Made by a program: the position numbers and the translations under genes
Shown here: piece by piece, positions 16,975 through 26,469 of the stretch
Layout of the letters: every line of letters starts with the position of its first letter
Numbering within the stretch: the stretch's first letter is position 1
Assembly (NCBI RefSeq): GCF_018598225.1
Contig: NZ_JAHESF010000004.1
Span: 186,001-250,000, forward strand
DNA from: Chryseosolibacter histidinae
GTDB lineage: Bacteria; Bacteroidota; Bacteroidia; Cytophagales; Cyclobacteriaceae
Direction: 5' to 3'
Length of the DNA stretch: 64,000 nt
The notes under the pieces: generated by a model
Databases searched by the model: none
Seen by the model: only the letters and a program-made list of their open reading frames with translations
What the model was told of the DNA's origin: nothing

Positions 16975-18687
16975 ATGGCGCAACTGGATTTTTGGGTAAT
17001 GGCGGTGTTTGCCCTGCTGATCTTTACGATTGGGGTGACGTTCACAAGGGTTGGCAGTAAAAGCAGCCAGGCTTTTTTTGAGGCGGGTGGTGAAACACCG
17101 TGGTGGATCAATGGCCTGTCACTCTTCATCAGCTATTTTTCCGCAGGTACTTTTGTGGTGTGGGGATCCATTGCCTACAAGCACGGACTCGTTGCCAACA
17201 CCATCCAGCTTACGATGGCCATCAGCGGTTTGCTCACGGCGCACTTCATTGCTGAACGGTGGAAACGTACGGGCACCCGTACTGCCGCCGAGTATATTGG
17301 GTTAAGGTTCGGCACCACCGCTCAGCAGTTTTATACGTACCTGATCCTGCTCCTCAGCCTGGTGAATACCAGCGCAGTGTTGTACCCTGTGGGCAAAATG
17401 GTTTATGTGGCCACGCCGTTCTCACTGAACGCCTGCATCATCGCCATCGGCATTACTATTGTGTTGTACACCGCTGCGGGCGGATTGTGGGCGGTGTTGG
17501 TGACAGATGTGGTGCAGTTCGTAGTGCTTACAGCGGCGGTGCTCATCGTGATCCCCGCGGCGTTCGGGGAAGTGGGTGGCGTCAACAACTTTTTATCCGG
17601 CACACCGAAAGATTTTTTCGAACCCTTCAGCCAGGATTACACGGCCGGGTTCATGCTGGCCTTCATCGGTTACCAAACGGTTTACATCGGAGGCAACTGG
17701 TCATACGTGCAGCGTTACACCAGCACCTCCAGCGAACGCAATGCAAAAAAAGTAGCGTACTTGTTCTCACTGCTTTACCTGGTGAGCCCTATTATCTGGA
17801 TGTTGCCACCCATGGTCTACCGGGTGATCAATCCAAGCCTGCAGGGACTTGAAGCCGAAGGTGCCTACATGATGCTCTGCCAGCAGGTGCTGCCCGCCGG
17901 ACTCATCGGCCTGGTGCTGTCGGGTATGATCTCGGCAACCTCGAGCAAAGCCAACACTACTGTGAACCTCGCTGCTGTTGTGTTTGCCAACGATGTATAT
18001 AAAAAGGTGATCTCTAAAAATGCATCCGATAAAACACTCGTGCTTATAGCGCGCCTGTTCACGCTGGTATTCGGTGCCGGCACCATTGCCGTGGCGATGC
18101 TGGTGCCGTATGTGGGTGGCATTGTTAACGTAGTGCTGAGCATCGCGGCGGTGGCGGGTGGTGCGTTGTTTGCACCCATCATCTGGTCACTCTTCTCGAA
18201 ACGCCAGACTTCATTCTCGGTGATGACCACAACATTGTGTGCGCTCGGTATCAATCTTTTCTTCAAAGTGCTTGGCCCTTCATTGCTCGGTCTCAGTCTC
18301 AGCCGCACCGCCGAAACCATCATGGGTGTTGGCCTTCCGCTGCTGGTGCTGGGCCTGTTCGAATTGTACTACCGCTCGCGCAACCAGTACTCACCAGAGG
18401 CTTTAGCCCTTGAAAGGCGACAGGCTGAACATCACGAGACAACCCATCACAATCACGATCATCGCGAAGCCCAACGTCAGAATGCTTTCGGCGTCAGGGT
18501 GATCGTGCTGGCATCTGCTGCAGTAGGTCTCGGCATCCTTGTGCTCGGTTTCCTCTCGGAGCGCGGTTCAGTAACCTCCGTGGTGGGTGGTATCATCCTG
18601 GCCTTCTCGTTGTTCGGCTTGTGGAGATTGCGGGAGAAAAGCCCATCGACTCAACCTTTGGCAGAGCCACGCGAGGTGAAGCAGTAA
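16975..18687 (+). CDS. Sodium:solute symporter (SSS family)
   Basis: A 570-residue inner-membrane protein with about 13-14 predicted transmembrane helices and SSS-family segments (FFEAGGETPWWINGLSLFISYFSAGTF at the start, GLIGLVLSGMISATSSKANT in the middle). A histidine-rich loop (HHETTHHNHDHRE) near residue 485 lies between the last helices. Such symporters import sugars, sugar acids or amino acids with sodium. Placed at the end of the glycan operon, it most likely takes up the released monosaccharide or its oxidised derivative. Its frame stays open for 31 codons beyond the TAA with a protein-like stretch, treated here as chance. Confidence 0.93.
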   Translation: MAQLDFWVMAVFALLIFTIGVTFTRVGSKSSQAFFEAGGETPWWINGLSLFISYFSAGTFVVWGSIAYKHGLVANTIQLTMAISGLLTAHFIAERWKRTGTRTAAEYIGLRFGTTAQQFYTYLILLLSLVNTSAVLYPVGKMVYVATPFSLNACIIAIGITIVLYTAAGGLWAVLVTDVVQFVVLTAAVLIVIPAAFGEVGGVNNFLSGTPKDFFEPFSQDYTAGFMLAFIGYQTVYIGGNWSYVQRYTSTSSERNAKKVAYLFSLLYLVSPIIWMLPPMVYRVINPSLQGLEAEGAYMMLCQQVLPAGLIGLVLSGMISATSSKANTTVNLAAVVFANDVYKKVISKNASDKTLVLIARLFTLVFGAGTIAVAMLVPYVGGIVNVVLSIAAVAGGALFAPIIWSLFSKRQTSFSVMTTTLCALGINLFFKVLGPSLLGLSLSRTAETIMGVGLPLLVLGLFELYYRSRNQYSPEALALERRQAEHHETTHHNHDHREAQRQNAFGVRVIVLASAAVGLGILVLGFLSERGSVTSVVGGIILAFSLFGLWRLREKSPSTQPLAEPREVKQ

Positions 18688-18868
18688 TCCCGGAAACTTT
18701 CGTTATTCCAATATCAGAACCCGCAATACGCCAAGCCAGGCGGCGGCTATGACCGTTTGCTTCGGGAGATCCAGGCCTAACCGCTCATCAGATCGTCCAT
18801 CAAATGCATGCCGATCCGTTTGTACTTCATGTGCGGGAGTGTAAATTTATAGGGTTAACACTCAAGCA

Positions 18869-19810
18869 ATGAAAAAAGCATTAAATCGTTTCTTCGCAGT
18901 TCTTTGTTTCATGGCGCTGACGGCGATTGCCCATGCAGATCGTTCACTTGCCGCTGATTCCCTCGAAGGAAGGTGGGATCTTACCATCATGATGTCGGGC
19001 AAAAAGTGTCCTGCGTGGCTGGAGGTACGGCACTCGGGTCACAGCACGCTGGTAGGGCACGTTGTGGTAGTTGTTGGCAGCGCGCGGCCTATATCCAAAA
19101 TTACCGTGAACGGAAATAAATTCAGCTTTGCCATTCCCCCGCAGTGGGAGCGAGGCACTGGCGACATGACTTTCGAGGGCAGCTTCGAAGGCAAAGGTTT
19201 ATCGGGCTCCGTGGTATTTCCCGATGGCCAAAGCTATACCTGGACGGCGGTTCGTGCCCCTTCGCTTCGCAGGCAGAAGGAAGTGGCCTGGGGTAAACCC
19301 GTTGCGCTCATCCCTGCCAGTGGCCTCAAAGGCTGGCATGCCCTGGGAGAAAACCAGTGGGTGGTAGAGCAGGGAATTCTCCGCAGTGCGAAGTCAGGCG
19401 CTAACCTCGTAACAGACAACAGCTATACAGACTTCAAACTTCACATTGAGTTCAGATATCCCAAAGGCAGCAACAGCGGCGTATACCTGCGGGGCCGTTA
19501 TGAAGTTCAGATCAGCGACAGCCAGGGCCTCGAGCCACTGCCCGGTGAGTTGGGCGGCGTCTACGGCTTTATTGCGCCTAGTGAGCAGGTTGCAAAAGCT
19601 CCGGGCGAATGGCAAACCTATGACATCACCCTGGTGGGAAGAATGCTCACCCTTGTCGCCAATGGAAAAACCATTATCAGCAACCAGGAGATCCCCGGCA
19701 TCACCGGCGGCGCGCTGGATTCCAATGAAGGAGAGCCCGGCCCCATTCAGCTGCAGGGAGATCATGGTCCCATCGAATTCAGGAACATCATCATTACACC
19801 GGCCAAGTAA
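18869..19810 (+). CDS. Secreted DUF1080 (3-keto-disaccharide hydrolase-type) protein
   Basis: A 313-residue secreted protein: signal peptide about 1-28, a beta domain of about 100 residues (LEGRWDLTIMMSGKKCPAWLEV), then a DUF1080/concanavalin-like jelly roll (about 150-313) with the family features GWHALGENQWVVEQGIL, DFKLHIEFRYPKGSNSGVYLRGRYEVQI and PIEFRNIII. Members of this family act on 3-keto-glycosides by hydrolysis or elimination in the alternative, oxidation-based route of glycoside breakdown. A 181-bp gap separates it from the symporter, so it may have its own promoter. With the FAD oxidoreductase in the same cluster it suggests that route here. Confidence 0.85.
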   Translation: MKKALNRFFAVLCFMALTAIAHADRSLAADSLEGRWDLTIMMSGKKCPAWLEVRHSGHSTLVGHVVVVVGSARPISKITVNGNKFSFAIPPQWERGTGDMTFEGSFEGKGLSGSVVFPDGQSYTWTAVRAPSLRRQKEVAWGKPVALIPASGLKGWHALGENQWVVEQGILRSAKSGANLVTDNSYTDFKLHIEFRYPKGSNSGVYLRGRYEVQISDSQGLEPLPGELGGVYGFIAPSEQVAKAPGEWQTYDITLVGRMLTLVANGKTIISNQEIPGITGGALDSNEGEPGPIQLQGDHGPIEFRNIIITPAK

Positions 19811-19880
19811 GATATTTCAATGCCCATATCCCTTCGGGGCAATGTCATTAAGTTAAGGACAGAAACAAAAAATTGATTGT

Positions 19881-19941
19881 TGTAGTTTTGAGCCCTGAAG
19901 GGGCTGAATATCAATAGCGTCGGGTGCAGCCCGACGCTATT
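19881..19941. repeat. Intergenic palindromic element
   Basis: A strong hairpin AATAGCGTCGGG / CCCGACGCTATT with a 5-nt loop (19913-19941), preceded by GAGCCCTGAAGGGGCT, a second small palindrome (19890-19905). It sits between the convergent DUF1080 and DUF5916 genes and could serve as a terminator for both, though no T-tract follows. A further CCCTTCGGGG at 19831-19840 shows the same style. The remainder of the 216-bp gap is featureless. Confidence 0.6.
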
Positions 19942-20026
19942 GTGCATTGGTATTTCACGTGCCATAGGCAATCTGGATCGGGGTACGCTTTTTCTGGCAC
20001 GTAACGCATACGCCAGATCAGAGCAT

Positions 20027-22261
20027 CTAGAACTGCTTCAGATAACTGATCTTGAAGATCCCTTGTTGCTCCGTATTGATCGCCCCATCACTTGTCAACG
20101 TTTCCTGGCTGTTGAAGACGAGGTAGATATAGGCGAGCGGCTTGTATTCCCAGGCAAACCTCAAGTTATACAGATCGAGCTTCGTAAGTGAATTCCGTTG
20201 AAAGAAAGTAGTGAACTGAACTCGGGGATTCAGCGCAAATCTCGCCTGGATGGTATACAATGCGACATCTGTTTTCTCAGATTCGATCCCTACTTCGCTG
20301 AACCGGTTTCGGTTAACACCTGCCTTGATGGAAACGTGTGGCGTAGGGATGATGGAAACAGAGGCGTCGAGGGTTTGAAGCGATCCGTTGTAATATTCGC
20401 CAAAGTCATATCTCGCGGTATACGATATTTTTTTTGAAGGATCACTCCCCGCTGCCAGCGAATACCTTCTGTAACGATACGCGCCTTTTGCAATGAGCAC
20501 ACCGAGTGGATTGAAATCCGAAACCAGGTCCTGGTAAATGTCGCTGATGTTGAACGCATAGTACGCGCCATCCTGCATGTCGATTCTGAAAGGTGTAATC
20601 TTAATTTCCCTTTCTGTCAACCTTGAAGTAGAAGCCTGATGATACCAGCTTGTTCTGATGCCTGGCTGATAAGCGCGTATATATTTTTTAAATGGAAGAT
20701 GTTTCCCCCTGATGTTTGCAACCGACCCTGGCGTGGTGCCGATAACATCTGTTCTGGAAAGAAACCCCAGGGCAGGATTAAAACCTTTGGTGAAAATTGA
20801 TTCCGTCAACCATGCGGTAATTTTGTTACTGGCGTAGAAATATTGCGCGTAGCCACCCATGCCATGGCTGTTGTTATTTGTGTTCACTGATCTCAGCACC
20901 ATAACGTTGAGTGATTGTGCGGCATCAAATCGTAAAAAGCCATCTACACCACCCACCAGGTTTGCGCTATTATTTTTATCGTCAAGCTTCATGGTGGCAA
21001 TGGCACCGATCCGGTTTTGTTTACCGAAGTTCCTGAAGTACCGGCCCACGGCGGCATTCGTGGCGTGCAATGAGTCGATGGAACCTTGCCGCACAGCCAT
21101 CAAACCGTAATTCTGTTTTACAGAACGATTCACCAGTCTAAGTCCACCGGTTATTGGTAGTGGCCGGCCCTGATTGCTTAACCCAACGCTGCGACTAAAA
21201 AACGGTAACATCTGCATGTCGCCACCGATGTCGCCATCCGTTACCAGACCCGGACCGAAGAGCGATGCGTTCTCCAGGAAGAATTGTCTTTTTTCAGGAA
21301 ACAGCACCGAAAAACGGCTCACATTATTTACCTGCACATCAGCATCGGCCTGGGCGAAGTCGGTATTCACCGTCAGATCGGCAACGGTGTTGGAATTGAT
21401 GGCCCACTTGATCTCCCCTCCGATCTTGTATTGTGATTCACGGGCTTCTGTCTGGTCGGCATTCCTGCGCCGGTGATGCGACAGCAATCCGTAAGGGTTT
21501 ATCTGAATGTTGGTGGAAGGAGGCGACGGAATGATCTGATCGACCACGCCTGCATACTCCATTCTATTGAAACTGAATGAGCGTGGATAGGGTGACCATA
21601 CGGAGATCTCGTTGCTTGCCCTTCTTAACCTGAGAAAATTGATCCCCCAACGACTACTGTCCGCTGCTGCTGATAGCCTGGGATAACGAAGGGTTTTCCA
21701 CGGGATCGCGAATTCTGCCAGCCACCCTTCTTCGTTCATGGAGGTTCTGACTTTCCAGAGACCATTCCAGTCTGAATCAAAAAGGATCGCATCAAAGGAC
21801 AGGTAATCTTTTTGCGCACCATATGGATTTGTTACAAAGGAAGCGCTGTTTCGCTGATCGTTAAATCCGTCGATGCCGATCGCAAAAGTATCGTGCGCCC
21901 GCCAATCAAAGTCGCGGGCCATGTTGGGTGCCCTGACAGCTTTTTTTCCCAGGGAGTCCCGGCACCACACGCCTACATATAGGTATTCATTGTTATACAG
22001 AATTCTGACCGTGGTTTTATTTTTTGACGGTTCTCCCTGCAGGGGTTCTATCTGTGTGAAATCTCCGAGCGAGTCGGCTGTCTTCCACGCGTCTTCATTG
22101 AGCAGTCCGTCAATTGTGATTTTGCTTCCGGTGTGTCTCGCATGTACAACAGGCTTCATTGCGGCGGGTGGGAAAATATCCTGCGCGCGTGCGCTGTGCA
22201 TGGATGAAATGAAAATGAATTGAAAGATCATCTGCGCCGATAAGATGTTAATGTTCTTCAT
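20027..22261 (-). CDS. DUF5916 outer-membrane protein with CBM9-like domain
   Basis: A protein of 744 residues from the ATG at 22261 (MKNINILSAQ), chosen because a signal peptide then follows directly and ends at ARAQ. An upstream in-frame ATG at 22294 would add 11 residues. Residues about 35-200 are a CBM9-like sandwich (ITIDGLLNEDAWKTADSL, NNEYLYVGVWCRDS). The rest is a DUF5916 beta-barrel-like region rich in alternating strands, with the conserved RFSVLFPEKRQFFLEN segment. Such proteins are abundant in Bacteroidota and are presumed outer-membrane; their function is unknown. Divergent from the lactate permease gene and convergent with DUF1080. Confidence 0.85.
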   Translation of the reverse strand: MKNINILSAQMIFQFIFISSMHSARAQDIFPPAAMKPVVHARHTGSKITIDGLLNEDAWKTADSLGDFTQIEPLQGEPSKNKTTVRILYNNEYLYVGVWCRDSLGKKAVRAPNMARDFDWRAHDTFAIGIDGFNDQRNSASFVTNPYGAQKDYLSFDAILFDSDWNGLWKVRTSMNEEGWLAEFAIPWKTLRYPRLSAAADSSRWGINFLRLRRASNEISVWSPYPRSFSFNRMEYAGVVDQIIPSPPSTNIQINPYGLLSHHRRRNADQTEARESQYKIGGEIKWAINSNTVADLTVNTDFAQADADVQVNNVSRFSVLFPEKRQFFLENASLFGPGLVTDGDIGGDMQMLPFFSRSVGLSNQGRPLPITGGLRLVNRSVKQNYGLMAVRQGSIDSLHATNAAVGRYFRNFGKQNRIGAIATMKLDDKNNSANLVGGVDGFLRFDAAQSLNVMVLRSVNTNNNSHGMGGYAQYFYASNKITAWLTESIFTKGFNPALGFLSRTDVIGTTPGSVANIRGKHLPFKKYIRAYQPGIRTSWYHQASTSRLTEREIKITPFRIDMQDGAYYAFNISDIYQDLVSDFNPLGVLIAKGAYRYRRYSLAAGSDPSKKISYTARYDFGEYYNGSLQTLDASVSIIPTPHVSIKAGVNRNRFSEVGIESEKTDVALYTIQARFALNPRVQFTTFFQRNSLTKLDLYNLRFAWEYKPLAYIYLVFNSQETLTSDGAINTEQQGIFKISYLKQF

Positions 22262-22477
22262 GGCTTCTGTCATTTGAATGCCCGAAATTGGCATGACAAC
22301 AGTCCGGGTGAAACCTGATTCTTGCGGGTTGGAAATAACTTACCCGGCCGCATGATTTTTTCCCTTATCGAAAGGACTGGCGCCGCAAGATCCGGGTTGT
22401 GATCTTGTCAGACGGATTATTAAAAGCGCAAGAATTCGTTAACTTGAGAAGGCCGCAATACACGAAACCAGTATAAC

Positions 22478-24211
22478 ATGCATTGGACACAGGTCATCGA
22501 TCCATTTAATAACATTGTTTTATCTGCCCTGGTGGCGCTGATCCCCATCATTTTTGTTTTCTGGGCTTTGATCATCCGGAAGATGAAGGGATACCAGGCC
22601 AGCCTGATCGCCACGCTCATTGCTGTGATCATCGCTGTTGCTGTGTACGGTATGCCGCTCTGGCTCGCCGCGCTTTCAGCAGTACATGGCGCGCTCTATG
22701 GTCTGTTCCCGATCTGCTGGATCGTGATCACCGCTGTGTTCCTCTTCAACATCACTGTTAAAAGCGGGCAGTTCGAGATCATCAAACACTTTATGGCTTC
22801 CATCACTGCCGATAGAAGATTGCAGGGATTGCTGATCGCATTTTCGTTCGGGTCGTTCCTGGAGGGCACGGCAGGTTTTGGTGCGCCCGTGGCCATCACG
22901 GCAGCCATGCTGGTGGGACTGGGTTTCAATCCGCTTTACGCGGCGGGCATCTGCCTCATCGCCAATACCGCACCCGTTGCTTTCGGGTCGGTGGGTATTC
23001 CCATCACGGTGGCGTCGCAGGTATCGGGCATCCCGGAGATGGCTATCTCGCAGATGGTTGGCAGAACACTTCCAGTGCTGTCTGTCGTGTTGCCCTTTTA
23101 TCTCGTGGTGCTGATGTCGGGTTTCAAAAAGACCCTGGAGATCTCTCCCGCGATCCTGGTCTCAGGGATCTCCTTTGCGTTGCTGCAATGGTTCTCATCC
23201 AACTACCTGGGACCGGCGCTGCCAGACGTGATCGCTGGGATCGGATCGCTCATCAGTCTGGTCATTCTTTTAAAATTTTGGAAACCGGCCAAACCATGGC
23301 GCTTCGATGGCGAAGTGGCAACGGCTCCCCACGTTGAGAACAAATATTCATTCGCACAGGTACTCCGGGCCTGGTCTCCGTTCATCTTATTAACACTGAT
23401 GATCATCGGCTGGGGCATGCAGCCCATTAAAGGCGTGCTCAACGCATGGGGCATGGTGCAGTTCGAGATCCCCCTGATCCACAGTGCCATCCTTGACACA
23501 AACGGTAATGCGTTGCCGCAGATTTTTAAATTCAATTACCTGTCGGCCACCGGTACAGCAGTGCTCATCGCTGCATCCATCGCGGTACCACTGGTGGGCC
23601 TGAAGTTGAGCGAAGGGGTAAGCGTCTTTCTTGCCACGCTTCGTCAGCTGAAATTTCCGATCGTTACCATCGCTTCTGTGCTGGCGTTCGCGTACATCCT
23701 CAACGCTTCCGGCATCACCATCACCCTGGCAGAGATCCTTGCCAGCACGGGTGTGCTCTTTCCGTTCTTTGCTCCGGTGCTGGGCTGGCTGGGTGTGTTC
23801 ATCACCGGCTCCGATACATCCGCCAATGCGTTGTTCTCCAAACTTCAGCGTGAGACGGCTACCACCATCGGCGTTGATCCCGTGGTGACGGTAGCGGCCA
23901 ACGTATCGGGTGGCGTGGTAGGCAAAATGATCTCACCACAATCCATCGCTGTTGCCGCCGCCGCGGGCCAGCTGGTGGGAAAGGAATCCGACCTGTTCCG
24001 TTTCACCGTGAAACACAGCTTCCTCATGCTGACGTTCATCAGCTTCATTGTGCTGGCACAGGCTTACTTTATCAAATGGACGGTGCCATCATACCAGATG
24101 CTCGATGGAAAAGTTGCTGCGCCGGATGCGTCACATGGTTATGGCTATTTGCTGACCTTTGGCGTGATCATCATCCTGTACGCAATTATTGTGCGCATAG
24201 CCTCGAGGTGA
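22478..24211 (+). CDS. lctP: L-lactate permease (LctP family)
   Basis: A 577-residue inner-membrane transporter with about 13-14 hydrophobic helices and LctP hallmarks: GSFLEGTAGFGAPVAITAAML, TAPVAFGSVGIPI, and FITGSDTSANALF near the C terminus. The family carries L-lactate (also D-lactate and glycolate) with protons. The length is typical (about 530-590). No lactate dehydrogenase or lutABC-type gene is next to it, so it appears monocistronic. The start at 22478 has a plausible A-rich leader. Confidence 0.93.
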   Translation: MHWTQVIDPFNNIVLSALVALIPIIFVFWALIIRKMKGYQASLIATLIAVIIAVAVYGMPLWLAALSAVHGALYGLFPICWIVITAVFLFNITVKSGQFEIIKHFMASITADRRLQGLLIAFSFGSFLEGTAGFGAPVAITAAMLVGLGFNPLYAAGICLIANTAPVAFGSVGIPITVASQVSGIPEMAISQMVGRTLPVLSVVLPFYLVVLMSGFKKTLEISPAILVSGISFALLQWFSSNYLGPALPDVIAGIGSLISLVILLKFWKPAKPWRFDGEVATAPHVENKYSFAQVLRAWSPFILLTLMIIGWGMQPIKGVLNAWGMVQFEIPLIHSAILDTNGNALPQIFKFNYLSATGTAVLIAASIAVPLVGLKLSEGVSVFLATLRQLKFPIVTIASVLAFAYILNASGITITLAEILASTGVLFPFFAPVLGWLGVFITGSDTSANALFSKLQRETATTIGVDPVVTVAANVSGGVVGKMISPQSIAVAAAAGQLVGKESDLFRFTVKHSFLMLTFISFIVLAQAYFIKWTVPSYQMLDGKVAAPDASHGYGYLLTFGVIIILYAIIVRIASR

Positions 24212-24213
24212 TG

Positions 24214-24275
24214 GTAATCGGTTTGTAAACTCTCAAAACCGATTACTGAATACTGATTACCGGTTACCAATTACC
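24214..24275. repeat. Hairpin plus degenerate CCGATTACxGA array
   Basis: Directly after the lactate permease stop codon, GTAATCGGTTT (24214-24224) pairs perfectly with AAACCGATTAC (24236-24246), a possible terminator hairpin. The right arm opens an array of degenerate units (CCGATTACTGAATA, CTGATTACCGGTTACC, AATTACC) to 24275. The rest of the 361-bp gap up to 24572 contains no gene or other element that I can recognise. Confidence 0.6.
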
Positions 24276-24572
24276 ACTGAGTTGGTGGATGTGCAGAAAT
24301 GGACAGACTGAACGTTTTTCCGGTCAGTCCTTTTCAAAACCCCGTCTTTATACATGCTTGAGTCAATACATCAGCTGCCCGCATTCGCCGAAATAATGAC
24401 CGGTTATGGGATCAGTGCATATAACTGTGTCACGGAATTTCACCACCTGTTGAGATATGTAAAAGGTTGTAAAAGATTGTAACAGTCGAAAACAATCCGT
24501 ATCGACAGGCACGTCTTATGGTCAGAACGACACACACAGTGTTATGATGATCAAACTTTACCAGTCTTTAAC

Positions 24573-25070
24573 ATGAGCTACTTTCCGAGGATATCGTATG
24601 CGCACCGGGTGATGCTCGGTCTCGCGGTGTTACTGACGTTAGGCAGTTGTGCGTCAACTGCAACGCTCAGAGAAAACAAACAGCTTCGGTTCACCACCGT
24701 GGGCAGGATCCCCGTGGTTGAAGGCAAGATCAATGGCAAGCGCGCTTATTTTATTATCGATACAGGTGCATCCTGTTCCATACTAAACCAGTCCGTTTCT
24801 GACCGTTTCGGGTTCAAGTCGTTTATTAAAAATGACGACCATGTAATGGGGTTGCACGGTGAAGCCAGGATAAACCAGGCTTTTAACTGTACGGTTGAGA
24901 TGGGGCCGCTCAAGCTCAAGAATGTGGTCTTCCGCACCAAACATATGGACAGTTTTGTGTCCGTCATCCAGACCCACGAGAACATCGAGATCGCCGGCAT
25001 CATCGGCTCCGATATTTTCAACCGTTACGGCATCGCCATCAATTTTAAAAGCAACACCCTCAGCTTCTGA
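24573..25070 (+). CDS. Retropepsin-like aspartic protease, lipoprotein
   Basis: A 165-residue protein with an N-terminal lipoprotein-type signal (LTLGSCAST, Cys27) and a single retroviral-aspartyl-protease-type domain (about 40-165). The catalytic motif FIIDTGAS is present with Asp63, followed by the flap region and a closing IIGSDIFNRYGIAINF segment that matches the psi-loop hydrophobic-GSD signature. Single-lobed enzymes of this clan work as dimers. Location would be periplasmic. Natural substrates are unknown. It stands alone on its strand. Confidence 0.85.
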   Translation: MSYFPRISYAHRVMLGLAVLLTLGSCASTATLRENKQLRFTTVGRIPVVEGKINGKRAYFIIDTGASCSILNQSVSDRFGFKSFIKNDDHVMGLHGEARINQAFNCTVEMGPLKLKNVVFRTKHMDSFVSVIQTHENIEIAGIIGSDIFNRYGIAINFKSNTLSF

Positions 25071-25108
25071 ACGCGCCTTAACAAACTTATTCCAGTTTTT
25101 TGAAACCT

Positions 25109-25157
25109 GTTGCTATTGCCCTACTGCCCTTTGCCTACTGCCTGCTTCTATTTGCCA
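25109..25157. repeat. Short degenerate array (GGCAGTA units)
   Basis: On the minus strand the unit GGCAGTAGGGCAATA and variants (GCAGGCAGTA, GGCAAAGGGCAGTA) repeat four to five times. The array contains the last codons and the stop codon of the NAD-binding protein gene, so the C-terminal residues NRSRQ are written in repeat sequence. Confidence 0.6.
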
Positions 25158-25818
25158 GGGCAACGATGTCTTGCACTTCCAGGATCCTCTTCTCGTATCC
25201 CAGTGTGGTGGTGTGGATCATGGCGATGCCCACGTCTTTTAAAGTGCAGAATGCGTTGGGGAACAAGGCGCGGCCGATGGGATACAGCCTGCCCATATAG
25301 CGGTACGCCTTCAGTGCGTTCTTCAATCCTTCGGTAGGTTTCATAAATCCCGGCCTGAAAGCAAATACCTGTTTGAAAGGTAACTTCATGAGGTCGTTCT
25401 CTGTTTTACCTTTCACCCTTGCCCACATCAGGCCTCCCTTTTCGGTGCTGTCGGTGCTCTTGCCGGAAACGTAGCAGAAGGTCATGCCCTTGTTTTGCCG
25501 GCTCAACGTTTCGGCCACATGCAGCGTCAGGGTATACGTCATCTTGTAATAAGTATCCTTATCCACGCCAACCGATGAGATGCCCAGGCAGAAGTAGCAG
25601 GCATCATAACCGCTGAGCTGGCTTTCGATGGGTGCGAAATTCAGGAAGTCCTGGTGGATGATCTCTTTCAGCTTGGGATGAGTAACACCACAGGGGCGGC
25701 GGTTGATCACCAGCACAGACTCGACCTGGGGATGTTGCAGGCACTCGTGCATGACACCTTCGCCCACCATGCCGGTGACGCCTGTAACGATCACTTTGAT
25801 TTTTTTTGCTGTATCCAT
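25135..25818 (-). CDS. NAD(P)-binding epimerase/oxidoreductase-like protein
   Basis: A 227-residue Rossmann protein from the ATG at 25818 (MDTAKKIKVIVTG); the frame stays open upstream to 25947 but that part is not protein-like. The nucleotide-binding motif TGVTGMVGEGVMHEC is at about 12-26, and DACYFCLGISSVGVDKDTYYKMTY is shared with short NAD(P)H-binding epimerase/dehydratase relatives of the atypical SDR type (YbjT/HTATIP2-like). The catalytic Tyr-Lys pair of classical SDRs is not obvious, so it may be a sensor or reductase-like protein. The end lies inside a repeat array. The 407-bp stretch between this gene and the next contains another array and otherwise nothing recognisable. Confidence 0.8.
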   Translation of the reverse strand: MDTAKKIKVIVTGVTGMVGEGVMHECLQHPQVESVLVINRRPCGVTHPKLKEIIHQDFLNFAPIESQLSGYDACYFCLGISSVGVDKDTYYKMTYTLTLHVAETLSRQNKGMTFCYVSGKSTDSTEKGGLMWARVKGKTENDLMKLPFKQVFAFRPGFMKPTEGLKNALKAYRYMGRLYPIGRALFPNAFCTLKDVGIAMIHTTTLGYEKRILEVQDIVALANRSRQ

Positions 25819-26110
25819 GTGCATTTGTTGTTCTATGATGTGAGCTGTTTGCCAATCTCTCAGTGGTGACCCGTACGGATCTACGACACGGCCAATCCGC
25901 CAGCCATGCCCTTCGCTTACCGGATAGACCTGTGTGGCGCTCATCAAAATTAACGAATCCTTAACAGCCCAAATCGATCATACCCCATATTTTATCCCGG
26001 CCCTTCAGTACCATACACGCATCCGCTGTTAAATTATTTTCCGCATATCCCCAAAACATCAAAAAATTCAAACGTTCACACTTATGTGACGTGATGCTAT
26101 TGGCAGGATC

Positions 26111-26144
26111 CGCTCCTGGCTCCTTGCTCCTGACTTCTGGCTCC
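26111..26144. repeat. Short degenerate array (GCTCCTG units)
   Basis: Four copies of GCTCCTGG with small changes (GCTCCTGGC, TCCTTGCTCCTGAC, TTCTGGCTCC) in the gap between the NAD-binding protein gene and the small basic protein gene. The unit is unlike those of the other arrays in the window. Confidence 0.5.
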
Positions 26145-26225
26145 TTTTCAAAAAAGGCTGGCATATTTTTATTATACGCCTTGCCGGTTGATCCTATCAA
26201 GACTTAATCAAACCTTCAAATAAAT

Positions 26226-26465
26226 ATGGGAAAGCTCAGAACCATTATTCTGATCACGGGTATTTTAATAGCAGGGTTGGCTTTCAGCGCCTCAGCCCAG
26301 AAACGGCCCCACAACACTTCATCGGCAAAGGCCACCTATAGCTACAAGTCGAACAAGCCGAGATACAAGATCAAGAAGAACAACAAGCAAAAACATGCGC
26401 TCCGGAAGCAAGCCAAAAAAACAAGGGCTTTCCTTGGCGAAGCACGTTTGAAAGAATTCATTTGA
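26226..26465 (+). CDS. Small secreted basic protein, unknown
   Basis: A 79-residue open frame with a clear signal peptide (about 1-24, ending SASAQ) and a mature part of about 55 residues that is strongly basic (many Lys/Arg, e.g. KIKKNNKQKHALRKQAKK). It resembles small lysine-rich secreted proteins found across Bacteroidota; no domain is recognisable. It is followed at once by a CACCAACAAC-type array. The composition and signal sequence support a real gene; function unknown. Confidence 0.6.
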   Translation: MGKLRTIILITGILIAGLAFSASAQKRPHNTSSAKATYSYKSNKPRYKIKKNNKQKHALRKQAKKTRAFLGEARLKEFI

Positions 26466-26469
26466 GCCG

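Noticed and set aside
18688-18780. 31-codon in-frame extension after the symporter TAA containing a protein-like stretch (NPQYAKPGGGYDRLLREIQ)
   Set aside because: Could be a fragment of a lost gene or chance; no second match and no start codon, so not annotated. A translated search of this stretch would decide.
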